Below are positions 44,142-54,028 of a stretch of 64,000 bases of DNA, one piece after another. Below the pieces are notes generated by a model that did not search any database, was not told where the DNA came from, and was given only the letters and a program-made list of their open reading frames with translations. A program made the translations under genes and the position numbers. The DNA is from Pyropia haitanensis (Eukaryota > Rhodophyta > Bangiophyceae > Bangiales > Bangiaceae): NCBI GenBank assembly GCA_008729055.1, contig SDUX01000007.1:2528064-2592063 (forward strand). Direction: 5' to 3'. Numbering within the stretch: the stretch's first letter is position 1; the number at the start of each line of letters is the position of its first letter.

Positions 44142-45510
44142 AGCAGCAGTGCCATGGCCAACGCCCGGCGGCCGGCGCCGGCGCTGGTGCGGCCGCGGGC
44201 GTGCCCGTCAGAGGCGGTAGCGGCCGTGCGCGCCAGCCCGCCCACAGTGTAAAGGAGCAGCAGACACCCTCGTGCGCGGCACGGACCAAGCTAGCCGTGG
44301 GCGGTCGCGGGCGGCGCCGCGCCGCCGCCGCGTGCGCAGCGCGTCCACCTCCGTGCACGGCCGCGCACGCTCCGCGCCACTCCCGAGGGACACTGGACGC
44401 GGTGCGCGCAGACGACAGCGGGAGGCGGCGCCGACGCCAGCCGGGTGCCGCCCGACGCGGGCGTGCTCGGCCCGCACGGGCGCCCAAGGGAGCAAACGGA
44501 CAAACACGAAGACCCGCCCGACGCTCCCCCGCTGGGGAGCGCCCGCCACGCCTGGCGAGCGCCCGTCCGTGCACGCGCCACGCGCGCCCGCGATCGGTGC
44601 TCGCCCGGGGGGGGGGGGGGGGGGGGGGTGCGCCAGCGGCGGGGGGGGGGAGCGGACGAGGTCGTGCTCGAGCTGTGCGTCCTGCCGCCGCAGCGGCGGC
44701 GCGGAACTGGTCGGCGACGGCCACCCCGCAGGCCGCCGACGCGTGTGCCGGCTACTGCCTGCGGGCGGTGACCGACGCGGACCCGCCGCGGCGGTACGTG
44801 ACGTTCCCGCCGGCCATGCGCGTGGTGCGCGCCAGGAATGCCGGCGTGGACGGGCGGGAGGTGCTGGACGCGCTGCGGGGAGCTGGTCGGCGACGGGGGG
44901 GAGGAGATGGGGTAGGGGGGGGGGGGTGTCGTTATGTACAGTTCGGCGCCACGGACTCCTGATGTAACTGTGTGCTTGGGCGCTTCACCGCGTGCGGTAC
45001 CAGAGTCGCCCTCGTTGGGAGGGTGGGAGAGCGGCGGGAGCAACGAATAGGGTAGGGGGGGCGGCGGCGCGCGGAGGACGTGACGCCTCCCACTCGCCGT
45101 GGCACCATCAGCCGTATGGGTGGTATCGGTGGTAGCGTTGGTCGGCTGCGGTGTGGCGACACACGAGCGACTTGACAGGCGTGTACAGTACTGCACAGGA
45201 GGAGTCACACGTCAAGAAGGGGTTGGCTCCCAGGAAGCGCAGCGCAGTAGAGCAAGGGTGGCGGCACTTTACATTCATGCGGCAGTGGGGGAGCTTCCGG
45301 ATGAAGGCCGCTCCCGGTTCACCCTCGTATACACCAAGCAGTCAATCAGCGAAAGAGTCCTCATCCGCGGGGGTGCCGTTGGTCGGCCCCGTCATACCAA
45401 GCAGCGCCCACGCCGGAGGCAAGGCAGCTGTTGGGCGCTAGCCAGAGAGCGGTGGCTCCCCGCCGCCATGGGCCACCTCAACGCCCCGCCGCCGCCCGAT
45501 ACAGCGGCCC
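44142..45510. other. Convergent intergenic region
   Basis: Between Nup85 and the Gly/His-rich gene. A short plausible coding patch on the plus strand at about 44725-44890 (CAGYCLRAVTDADPPRRY, then VTFPPAMRVVRARNAGVDG) has no recognisable family and no clear start, so I do not call it a gene. A G18 run lies at 44610-44628. Confidence 0.35.
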
Positions 45511-46443
45511 TCAGTGGTGACACTTTTTCTTATGGTAGCACTTGATGACCTTGCAGTAGTACGTCTTCTTGTAGCCGTGGCCACCGTGGTAACGGCAGTA
45601 CGTGAAGCCGTGGCGCTCCTTGCAATAGTAGACTTTGCCGTGGTAGCCACCACCGCCCTTGTAGTACACCCCATGGCCGTGGTGCCGTGTGAACCACTTG
45701 TACCCGTGATGCTTGCTGTAATACTTGTACCGCCCGCCGTGCTTGGCCACAAACTTGTACCAACCGTGGCCGCCATAGCCGCCTCCGTGGCCGCCGTGGC
45801 CGCCGCCGTAGCCGCCTCCGTGGCCGCCGTGGCCGCCGCCGTAGCCGCCTCCATGGCCGCCATGGCCTCCCTGACCGTCACCGTAGCCGCCTCCATGGCC
45901 TCCGCCTCCGTGGTCGCCATGGCCGCCGCCGTAGCTGCCTCCGTGGCCACCGTGGCCGCCGCCGTAGCCGCCTCCATGGCCGCCGTAGCCGCCTCCATGG
46001 CCGCCGTCACCACCACCATAGCCGCCTCCGTGACCCCCGTCACCGCCACCATAGCCGCCTCCGTGGCCTCCGTCACCGTGGCCGCCATACTTTCCACCAC
46101 CATAGCCTCCGTAGCCACCTCCATATCCGCCCCCGCCATTCTTTTCACCGCGGACGGCGGTCATTGCCATGCGGTCATCCCCGTCGAGATCATCGCACGG
46201 CTCGTACGAGTGCTCGTAGTACTTCTTGCATTTCTTGTACCACTTGCAGTCGCCGCCGCCACCACCCCAACGCGCCCCGGGCACCACATCCGTGCGCGCA
46301 CCCAAAGAGGGGGCACGGACGTCACGCCAAGGTGCGGCGGGCGTCTCGAGCGTGCCCTCCGTAGAGGCCGTGGCGGTGCTCAGCAGGGCGGCAACGACCC
46401 CTGCCGCGACCGTGGCCAAGGCGGCCACCTTGGTGAGCTCCAT
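45511..46443 (-). CDS. Secreted Gly/His/Tyr-rich repeat protein, probably cell-wall or matrix
   Basis: A 310-residue protein with three parts. Residues 1 to about 26 are a signal peptide (MELTKVAALATVAAGVVAAL, then LSTATA). A short stretch follows with Cys pairs and Lys/Tyr residues (DCKWYKKCKKYYEHSYEPCD). The middle third is a repeat of GGHGGGYGG and variants with few other residues. The C-terminal 80 residues are rich in Lys, Tyr, His and Cys: WYKFVAKHGGRYKYYSKHHG, VYYCKERHGFTYCRYHGGHG, and the end KCYHKKKCHH. Gly-Tyr repeats are known from structural wall and shell proteins, and the Tyr/Lys/His end resembles adhesive or metal-binding proteins. I recognise no named family. The repeat makes long antisense ORFs, which are artefacts. 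One clear start (46443), no frame break. Confidence 0.8.
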   Translation of the reverse strand: MELTKVAALATVAAGVVAALLSTATASTEGTLETPAAPWRDVRAPSLGARTDVVPGARWGGGGGDCKWYKKCKKYYEHSYEPCDDLDGDDRMAMTAVRGEKNGGGGYGGGYGGYGGGKYGGHGDGGHGGGYGGGDGGHGGGYGGGDGGHGGGYGGHGGGYGGGHGGHGGSYGGGHGDHGGGGHGGGYGDGQGGHGGHGGGYGGGHGGHGGGYGGGHGGHGGGYGGHGWYKFVAKHGGRYKYYSKHHGYKWFTRHHGHGVYYKGGGGYHGKVYYCKERHGFTYCRYHGGHGYKKTYYCKVIKCYHKKKCHH

Positions 46444-47940
46444 GGGCCCTCGGAGGGTAGGTGGCGCCGCGCGCCGCGAAGTACGGTGGGTGTGTCTCGG
46501 CCTACGCCGGTTGGAAGGGGCACCAGGAACGGAAAGGGGGATTGGGGGTGTCGCGGGCGGGATGGGTGGTGGGGTAGTAGGCTGAGTGCCGGCCAGCAGC
46601 TGGGCTTATGTACGGCACGAGGGACCCATCGGACGACACCCTTACCCGATCATTCTCACTCGGCGTGAGGCATGCAAGAGAAAGCCACAGGAACTGCCCA
46701 AGGCCAGTGGGGGAGCTGCACCCTGGAGTGCCGCTCAGTGCGGCACGCAAAGGTTGCCTAGGGACAGCCGTAGCTGGGGGTTTCCGGGTCTCTGTCGAGG
46801 ACCCTCTGAAGCCCTACTGCTGGCACACGCGCTGTCCACCACGTCGATGTGTCAGCGTGGGGAGCACTCCGAAGCTTCGTTCGTCCCAGGCGCCGATCCG
46901 CACCGCGTCTTCAGCGCGGCGGTTGCTTCAACGTAGGGCGCCTCGCGCACGCGGAAAGCGGACCGGCCGGGCATCCTCGCAACCACCGAGGCGCCTGCTC
47001 GAGCAGTACCACAAGCACCGAACGGAGGCGTGGCCGCTTGACACGCGTTTATGATGGAAGGGGACCTGCAGACCCAAAATGACGCCTTACGTGTGTCTGC
47101 CCAGCTGTGAATAGCCCCACGCGCTGGTTGATACTCGCAGGCGGTGCTTCAGCGGGATCACCGCGAGAGGCAATCCCTTGGCACCTCCAGCGCACAGCCA
47201 GGCGTCGTTGCCGCCCGCACTGCCACCACGGATAGGCCTACCCCATCTGTAATGACCCTACTGGCAAGACCGTTCACGACGACGCAAGAGACACTGGAGC
47301 TCTGCAAGGAACTTCCCCGTCGGTCGCGTGTGACTTTCTGTGCCAAAGACGCTGGCGCCGTTGGGGGACCTCCTCTGACGTCGCCAACGGACAGGTCCTT
47401 TCTTGCAGCTCGGCAGTCGAGGCGGGCCAGTCACGTGGGCCAATCCTGACATGCTTTGTAGGTTTTCTTGCAGGCACTTGCCCTCTCGTCGTACTGGATA
47501 GATCAGCCAAGACGCCACTTTGGGCAGGCCTCGCTCACCCACCGTCGGGCGGGCGACTCACGGGGTCGCCGCCGGGTGGACCAGCGATTGGTGTGCCTAC
47601 GGCGCGAGGAGGCCAGAGCACAGCGGGCGAGGGCGCTCTATCGGTCGCGAGAGAGACGGCAAGACACGCTGTCCATTGCCGTGCATGGAGATCGCTCAGC
47701 ATGGAGATCGCCCAGCCCGTTTGCACGCTCAGGGCACGTCTACCAACGTGGATGGATATTCGCCCATATTCGTGCCACGTAAGAGAAACGTGGCGGGTCG
47801 GACCACACATGGCACCGATGCCTTCGTTCATCAATGTCAACCGGGTATCCTGGAGTAAAAATAACCCCTTTCGACGAATAGACTTGATGTAAGTTGCCAC
47901 GAAAGTTCGCGGCGGTACCCCAGCGCCTGTCGGCTCCAGG

Positions 47941-47987
47941 GCTATCGCTCGGCCAAAACACCCTGTTTTGGCCTAGCTAGCGATAGC
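47941..47987. repeat. Nested inverted repeat (47 nt hairpin)
   Basis: Outer arms GCTATCGCT (47941-47949) and AGCGATAGC (47979-47987). Inner arms GGCCAAAACA and TGTTTTGGCC around a CCC loop. Together they form a two-stage stem-loop. Confidence 0.85.
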
Positions 47988-48160
47988 AATGGACCCAACA
48001 GACGCAACCGCATGCGAGGACGACGATTGGCGGTGAGCTTGCCACGTGCGAGCACCATTTCGAGTGCATGATAAGGTGTCCCTATGGTAGCCTCCCTCCT
48101 CGCTGTAAGTGCGCTTCACGTGCTTGCCCTGATGGCGTGCCGATAGCCCACCCACTCGGA

Positions 48161-48188
48161 AGCCGCCACGTGTGTACACGTGGCGGCT
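48161..48188. repeat. 13-bp inverted repeat with two CACGTG boxes
   Basis: AGCCGCCACGTGT and its reverse complement are separated by two bases. Each arm contains CACGTG, a bHLH/bZIP-type core. It could be a hairpin or a double binding site. Confidence 0.8.
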
Positions 48189-48463
48189 CAAAGCGACGCA
48201 TTTAAAATCGGTAGCCCACATTGGTGAACCTGCCCTGAGTACCAGGCTGAAGCTCAGCCCCGCGGCCCACCGGCTCGTATCTCGTTGATGACCTTCTGTG
48301 GTCCACCAGATCGCCACAAGAGCTGGGTCCCGGAGCACCGCTCCCTGACAGCCGACGACCGGCGCGTGGATCGGCTGGGTTAGCCTGTCTGGGCCAAATG
48401 TCGACCATTTCTGGGGCGCGTCCGCGCTACAGACTCGCCGTGTCAGCGCTCGAGGTACGAGAA

Positions 48464-48491
48464 AAAAAGCCCGTCCGAAGGACGGTTTTTT
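48464..48491. terminator. Terminator-like hairpin inside the transposon
   Basis: CCGTCC-GAA-GGACGG stem (48471-48485) with A7 before it and T6 after, so it looks like a terminator in both directions. It lies beyond the 3' end of the transposase gene. Its function in a eukaryotic element is unknown. Confidence 0.5.
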
Positions 48492-48929
48492 CCATTATGT
48501 TGCTCTCTTCATGCGTACGACCGCAGCCGTAGGCGAGATAAAGAAGAATAAAAACAGAGTTTCCTGACAAATTAATGTCGACCATCCGATAGGACCTGTC
48601 GTTGATCTCGGGACAGGTCGTTTGCTGGCTCAGGAGGCACATCCCATCGTGATCCCCAGTCGTATCCCATCATTGCCATGCAAATGTATATTTTCCCAAC
48701 GAAGCCGCCATCCCCTCCCCCGCCCAAGTCCCCGACCAGCCCACCCGTACAGCACCCCAGTCACGCACTGCCCCGACCATGGCCCATCGCGCGCCTCCCC
48801 CCGCCTCCCCCCCCGCCCCCCCCGTTACCGCCGGCGCTTAGGGCGCCTCTCCTGCTCCACCACCGTCCCGCCTACGCACACGTAAGGTGCCACATCCCCC
48901 GCGGCCGCCCTGGCACGTGCAGCGCGCGC

Positions 48930-50570
48930 TCACAGGTCACGCTTGCGGGCGGCAAACTCGGGGCTGGCGCGGCGCGCCGCCGCCTCGGCCTCCAGGCGGG
49001 CGTCCAACGCGACAACAGCTGCGGCCTTCGCCTCCCGCTTGGCCTGCAATGCGTCCTTGGCCGCCTGCTTCCTGGCCGCCTCGGCGTCCTGCGAGGCCAA
49101 GGCGGCCAGCACCGCCGGTGCGGTCGCCTCCAGCGCAAGCCCACGCGTGCTCACAGACCCAAAGGCGATGATTGGCTGGCGCATATCCCGCCGCGCCTCC
49201 GGGCCAAGGCGGGTGGCCAACAGCTCCAGGTCCACCTTGCGCGCCGAGTTGCGTGCCCCCTTGCCCAGCACGAGCCGTCCAACGTCAGTCTCGGAGGGGC
49301 AAATGGGCCACGTGCCCGTCTTCTTGAAGCCGTTCACAATGTTGACAGATGCCAAGCCCCGGAACGCGCCAGCCTTGATCACCCGCATCAAATGCGACAA
49401 GTTAAAACGGGTGTTGCGCGGGATGGTGGGCAGCATTGACCGGAGCTCCGCCCGTGCGTGCACCTTGACCTTCATAAATGGGTCACTGTCCAGCGCCTGG
49501 AGAATATGGGATAGGTGTGACGGGAACATCAGCACCACCACCTTGGCGGATTTCAGCAGCGTGAGGCCGACCACCGAGGCGTGCACCTTGCACCCGTCCA
49601 TAAGAAGCACCTTCCACTCAGTGGGGCACTTGTCCTTCATGGCGCGTGCCACAAACGCGGCGTACACCTCCCAGAGCGCCACATCAAACCCAGGCTTCTC
49701 CCGGCGATGCACCTCGGCCCCCTCGTCCAGGTAGGCAGCCAGCGGGACGCGGCGCTGGTTGCCGTTGCCGTCGTACTCCACGGCAAAAGGGAGGCGACCG
49801 CCGCTCCCGGTGACCACCACAAACAGTGGCAGCCGAGTGCCGTCGGCGCACACAGTGGCGACGAGACTGGCCGCCTCGGCGCCACTCTGCACGCTCGGGA
49901 AGACAAACTCGAGCGAGGTGGTGACCTTGGGCGCCAGCACGGTCACGGGGGTGGTCTCCATCAGGGCTTGGGCGTTGATCATCGACTCATCCGTATTCCA
50001 CACCTGTGCAGCACGGGTAATGCCAAGGTCGAGGCAAAGAAAACGGAAGGCGGCAAAAAACTTAGCCACAGCCTCGGGCGTCGAGGCATCTGCTCGCACG
50101 CTCTCAATAGCAGTGGGCCTCACACGACGGAGCTCCGGGTGGCGGCCCAAAAACAAGTCAAAAAAGGAGCGCCCAGGGATACCATCCGGTCCAAACGTAC
50201 GGTCCGCCTCCTCCACCCTCCCCACATCAACAATGTACTGACGCAAAAGAGTGCCGGCTAACTCACAGGTCAGGACGTTCCCCCCCTTGGTCCAGGCTGC
50301 CATGTACATGGCGATGACCTCTTCCTCCTCCGCAGAGAAAAAAAAAGGGCGGCCCAACTTGACGGGCGCCTCCGGGCTTCGGAGCCACGTCCGCACGTTG
50401 GAGCGGGAGGCGCCAGTTGGGGCCATGAGCTTGGCGACGCTGGCCAATCCCTGCTCCTTGTGCGCCGCCGCGAGCCTCTCCCGCATCTGCTCGGTCAGCC
50501 GTGTGCCCCACTTGGGGCGTCCGCCGGGGGTGTCGGTGGAGGTAGATCCTCCAGTTGGGGGCGACGACAT
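48930..50570 (-). CDS. Pogo-like transposase (DDE superfamily endonuclease)
   Basis: Catalyses cut-and-paste movement of the element around it. The product has 546 residues from the ATG at 50570, with no stops or frame breaks. The N-terminal 130 residues hold helix-turn-helix-like segments (KWGTRLTEQMRERLAAAHKE; SVAKLMAPTGASRSNVRTWL) and a CENP-B-like second half with FLGRHPELRRVRPTAIES. The DDE_1 catalytic core shows the first Asp in QVWNTDESMINAQALM, the second in KVLLMDGCKVHASV and the third in SHILQALDSDPFMKVKVHAR. This spacing is that of pogo/Tigger/Jerky transposases. The C-terminus is an Ala/Lys-rich coiled coil. Codon use is less extreme in GC than neighbouring genes, in keeping with a mobile origin. 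Confidence 0.92.
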   Translation of the reverse strand: MSSPPTGGSTSTDTPGGRPKWGTRLTEQMRERLAAAHKEQGLASVAKLMAPTGASRSNVRTWLRSPEAPVKLGRPFFFSAEEEEVIAMYMAAWTKGGNVLTCELAGTLLRQYIVDVGRVEEADRTFGPDGIPGRSFFDLFLGRHPELRRVRPTAIESVRADASTPEAVAKFFAAFRFLCLDLGITRAAQVWNTDESMINAQALMETTPVTVLAPKVTTSLEFVFPSVQSGAEAASLVATVCADGTRLPLFVVVTGSGGRLPFAVEYDGNGNQRRVPLAAYLDEGAEVHRREKPGFDVALWEVYAAFVARAMKDKCPTEWKVLLMDGCKVHASVVGLTLLKSAKVVVLMFPSHLSHILQALDSDPFMKVKVHARAELRSMLPTIPRNTRFNLSHLMRVIKAGAFRGLASVNIVNGFKKTGTWPICPSETDVGRLVLGKGARNSARKVDLELLATRLGPEARRDMRQPIIAFGSVSTRGLALEATAPAVLAALASQDAEAARKQAAKDALQAKREAKAAAVVALDARLEAEAAARRASPEFAARKRDL

Positions 50571-50821
50571 GACGGGGGAAGGTGGAAAAAAAAGTGAGTG
50601 GGAGCCGACGAGAGGTCGGATTCGATGGGTGCGACACCGGCCGGTGATTGTGACGTGTGGCTCAGTAAACAACGTTGGAAATATGCACACGGGCGATACG
50701 CGGCGGTCAACACTGGCACCGCCGAGTCAATCGCTGTTCCTTGCAGTCACTCTTGCCACACAGTGGTTGCTGTAAGCTGGTCGACATTTCTGGCACTGGT
50801 CGACATTTGGCCCAGACAGGC

Positions 50822-52609
50822 TACACCCCCATGGCCTCCCAGACAGAGCCACCGAGCCAGCTCCCCTGCCAGCCGGGCGCCATCTAGATTCGTGGCCCGG
50901 GACACTGCCCAGCACCGCCTCCGCCGCCGGCGACTACGTTGTACTGGCAAAGCGCCTTGGACTATGGGCCGGGTCGACCCCCCGTGACCCACTGGCGTGA
51001 GGCCCTGACAAAAGAGATTTTAACACTCAGCCGCCGTCAAGGCGGCTGAGGTCCGGTTGGCCACGCTTATTCGGAGGCGCGGCAACAGCTGGGGACACCA
51101 CAGCTGCAGTGGTGGGCCTATGGTTTTTCCTTCCCCTGCCGCGCCCCGTGGGTGGCAGGAGAGCGCGCGCCAGTGGCGCAGCGGGAGCCTCCGACGGTCG
51201 GTGGCGACCCGACGCGGGCGCGCCTGGTTGGCTCCCCGTGCCTCCGCGCCGCGCCGCCGCGGCTAGGGCTGCTGCCACGTTGGGCAGCCCGCCGGCCAGG
51301 CTGGCGGCTGATCCCTGTCGCGGCCGCGTGGACGCTGGGTCGCGCGGCGGTGGCGGCGGGCGGCGGGCGGCGGCACCTCCCAGCGAGGACGCGCGGTGGA
51401 CCCAATCCCCACGCGCGCGCGGCCGCGACGCGGGTGGTCGCGGCCGTCGCGCCCGCGCCGCGTGGCCCGAGGCCAACCCCGCGCACGCATCAGCCCGCTG
51501 CAGCCGTTGAGCTGGCACGATTGGCCGGTGCGCCGCCGCGCGAGGGCGCGGCCGGCAGCGCGAGCGGGCCCGCTGCCGGCCTGGCCGCGCGCGACACTGG
51601 GCCAACGGCCGCGCGGCGGCCGCATTGCCCCCGCGCGTCCGTTTTCAAACACTCAAACGGCCCCCGCGGCGGGGCCGCTCGCCGCTCGTCGCGGGGCGCG
51701 CGCGCGTCCCCGCCGCCGACGGCTGCCCCGGCCCCGACGACGGGTCCTCCTACGTAGGCGCCGCCGCCGCGCCGGTGCGCCGGTGGGCGGGCGCGGGGCG
51801 GGGGTGCCCTCGAGTGGGTGGCAGCGGCAGGCGCCGCCGCCGCGCGCGCCGCCCCCCTCCCACCGCCGCGCCGCTCGCTCGTCCGACAGTCCCGACGGCG
51901 GCCGCCACCGCACCCCGTCCGCGGCTGTAATGGGCGCGGCGGTGTCGTCGACGCGGCGGCGGGGGCGCCTCGACACGGCGGCGGCGGCGCCGACGACGGC
52001 CGGCCCATTCAGTGGCAAGCGGGGGGGGCGGCGGCGGGCCGACGTTTGGCCAGTGACCGACGCCGGCCGTGGGGGCTCCTCCCCGCCCCACCCGCGGGCA
52101 CCCTCCCGCCAGAGTTGACGTCCAGTGACCGCTGTGGAGCGCACGCCGCCCGTTGCGGGGCGCGGATTTTTCTTGCTTCCGCCCACAGGCTGTGTGGCCA
52201 GGCGGGGGAGGGGGGGGGGCCGTCTCGGACTCCCGCCGACCGCGTCTACGCGGCGCGCCCCGCCGGCGGCCACGCCGGCGGCCACCGCTTGTGGCTGGCG
52301 CGGCCTCCCTGTAGCGAGCGGCCGTCGGCGCCGGTGGGGTGGGCACAAGCGAGCCCCTCCCCCCCCCCCCCCGCTGCCGAGCGGCGCCGAGAGCGCACCG
52401 CGCCGTGTCCGCGACCCCGCCCCACGACATCGCGGGGGCGTGTGCCACGCCTGCCAGTTCCGCGCGGGACGCCGACACCTCCCCCCCCTCCCCCCACCAG
52501 GCGGGGAGGGGCGCGCGGCCGCCGTCCGCTGCCAGAGTCCCCTGAGCGGGTGGGCGGGGCGGGAGCCACCACGCACCACACGCAACCAGTCGGGGGCGGG
52601 CAGGTCTTC
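50822..52609. other. GC-rich region without recognised gene
   Basis: Right flank of the transposon, then strongly GC-rich from 51120 to 52600. No conserved coding sequence seen on either strand. A CGG-rich composition gives many overlapping spurious frames. Confidence 0.4.
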
Positions 52610-53602
52610 TTAACTCGGCGGGCTCGGGGCGTGCCGCGACGCGGCGGCGGCCACCGTGCTGCTGCTGCTGCTGCGGCGCGTGTGGTCCTCGGCGTCGTCG
52701 TCGCCCTTAAGGATCTCCGTGAGGGACCGCCAAAAGTTGGAGAAGAAGATGCGGTCCCGGTCGCAGATAACATCTGCTGGGAGTCCATGGTGTCGATAGA
52801 CATGATCGTGGTAGAGCTGAGCAGCAACTGGCGCCGTACATTCCGGCTTCATAGGAGCGAGTCGAATCATCTTGGAGAGGCGGTCTACACCGACGTAAAT
52901 CCCGTTGTGACCTCTTGGAGTCTCAGGAAGAGACGTGATGAAGTCCATGGAGACACTTGCCCATCGTTGGTTCGGGGGATCTAGGGGCTTGAGGTGACCC
53001 AGAGGTGAATGGGTGCTAGCCTTGTTCCGCTGGCACAAATCACATGTTTGTACGTGTCTTTGGATGTCCTTCCGCTTTGATTTCCAGTAGTACTAGGAAG
53101 AGACGGCCTTGGCTGTTTTCTTGACTCCCATGTGCCCTTGGCACGGGACATCGTGGTAGTCGTGGAGTAGTCTTTGGCGAAGAGTACCGACGGGGATACA
53201 CGTACGGTCACCTCGTTTCAACAACCTCTTGTGTAGCCGGTTGGGAAATACCGGGTCTTTGACTAGGTCGGCAAACTCGGGGTCCGCGTCGTACTCTTGT
53301 TCTAAGGTGGCAAGGTCTTGATCACTTTGGTCGATGCTCATGAGGTTGTTGATTTCAATTTTCTTGGGGAGTTCTTCAATGGTCTTGGTCAGCAGCAGTT
53401 GACCCATTGCTCGCAAGGGAAGGTCACTGTCTCTCTCTGTGACGTCGGTCGGCATCGTGCGCACGCGTACCAGTTGGCAGGCTCTTAAGCAGTCAGGCAG
53501 CACGTGTTCCCGCCACCTCGAGCGTCTGAGGTGCTCGGCGGTTCCAGGCGCGCGTCCGAATTGGCGAGACCATGCAGGCCTTGACACGGTTGGCGGGTGC
53601 AT
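52610..53602 (-). pseudogene. Relic Ty3/gypsy retrotransposon integrase
   Basis: Fragment of the pol gene of an LTR retrotransposon, read on the minus strand. First comes the end of an RNase H/linker-like part. Then comes the zinc-binding integrase N-domain, whose His pair and Cys pair are present but separated by an in-frame stop codon at 53093-53095. Then comes the catalytic core with its first Asp in VSMDFI, its second in a DRDRIFF context, and the HGLP motif between them. The core breaks off after about 52700, where unrelated low-complexity sequence begins, so the last catalytic Glu and the C-terminal domain are lost. I see no LTRs nearby. Reverse transcriptase and gag are absent. The relic is inactive. 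Confidence 0.85.
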
Positions 53603-54028
53603 GCTTTCAGGAATCTGACGGACACAGTCATGTGTGTCATGTCACTGTGACGCATTGGCTGCGGGCTCCTGATAAGTACTCCATTTTCAGTATTCCATAT
53701 AATTCAACGTTAACGCTTACTTGAATTTTCGTTGAAGGTAAGACCTGGTCAGATATTTGGTTGAATCTCGCCACCCTGTCCCAGATGCCCCCCAGCACTC
53801 CAAAGTATGATGAAAAAATGCCTTATAGGGGGCTACTATGAATTGCCGACCCCGTTTCCAGCTTCTTCCAAGAAAGTGGTCTCGGCGCGCGACCCTCCTT
53901 GACCGCTGGCACGGCACACACCACCACACAGGCTTCGTCAGGTGCGAGGCGACTCGCACGTCGTCGTCCCCTGGCTTCCTCTGCGACTGCGTCCCCGTTG
54001 ACCCCGCGTTTCCTTCTCGACCTTCACC
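53603..54028. other. Intergenic region
   Basis: AT-richer from 53640 to 53850, with an unusual segment containing ATTCAACGTTAACG. Nothing coding. The final 60 bp are C/T-rich, the leader of the next gene. Confidence 0.4.

Larger units (their letters stand above)
46444..48380. other. Gene-poor region with two strong hairpins
   Basis: No gene recognised over 1.9 kb, at near-normal base composition. Two inverted repeats near the right end are listed separately. The region lies just outside the left end of the transposon. Confidence 0.45.
48383..50821 (-). mobile_element. Complete pogo/Tigger-like DNA transposon
   Basis: The element is 2.44 kb long with 24-bp perfect terminal inverted repeats. 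The left end is GCCTGTCTGGGCCAAATG then TCGACC (48383-48406). The right end (50798-50821) is its exact reverse complement. TA dinucleotides flank both ends (48381-48382 and 50822-50823), the target-site duplication of the Tc1/pogo superfamily. Subterminal copies of GTCGAC(C)ATTTCTGG occur near both ends, and a further GTCGACCAT at 48580. Inside lies one intact transposase gene on the minus strand. Exact termini and an unbroken gene suggest a recent insertion that may still be active. Confidence 0.93.

Noticed and set aside
44725..44890. Possible exon (CAGYCLRAVTDADPPRRY)
   Set aside because: No start, splice sites or family match. Coding potential rests on composition alone.
45514..46668. A 384-codon plus-strand frame rich in Val-Ala-Ala repeats
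   Set aside because: Exact antisense of the Gly/His/Tyr repeat gene, which has a signal peptide and a sensible end.
47123..47140. CTGGTTGATACTCGCAG resembling the start of 18S rRNA
   Set aside because: It differs from the rRNA start after nine bases and no rRNA sequence follows.
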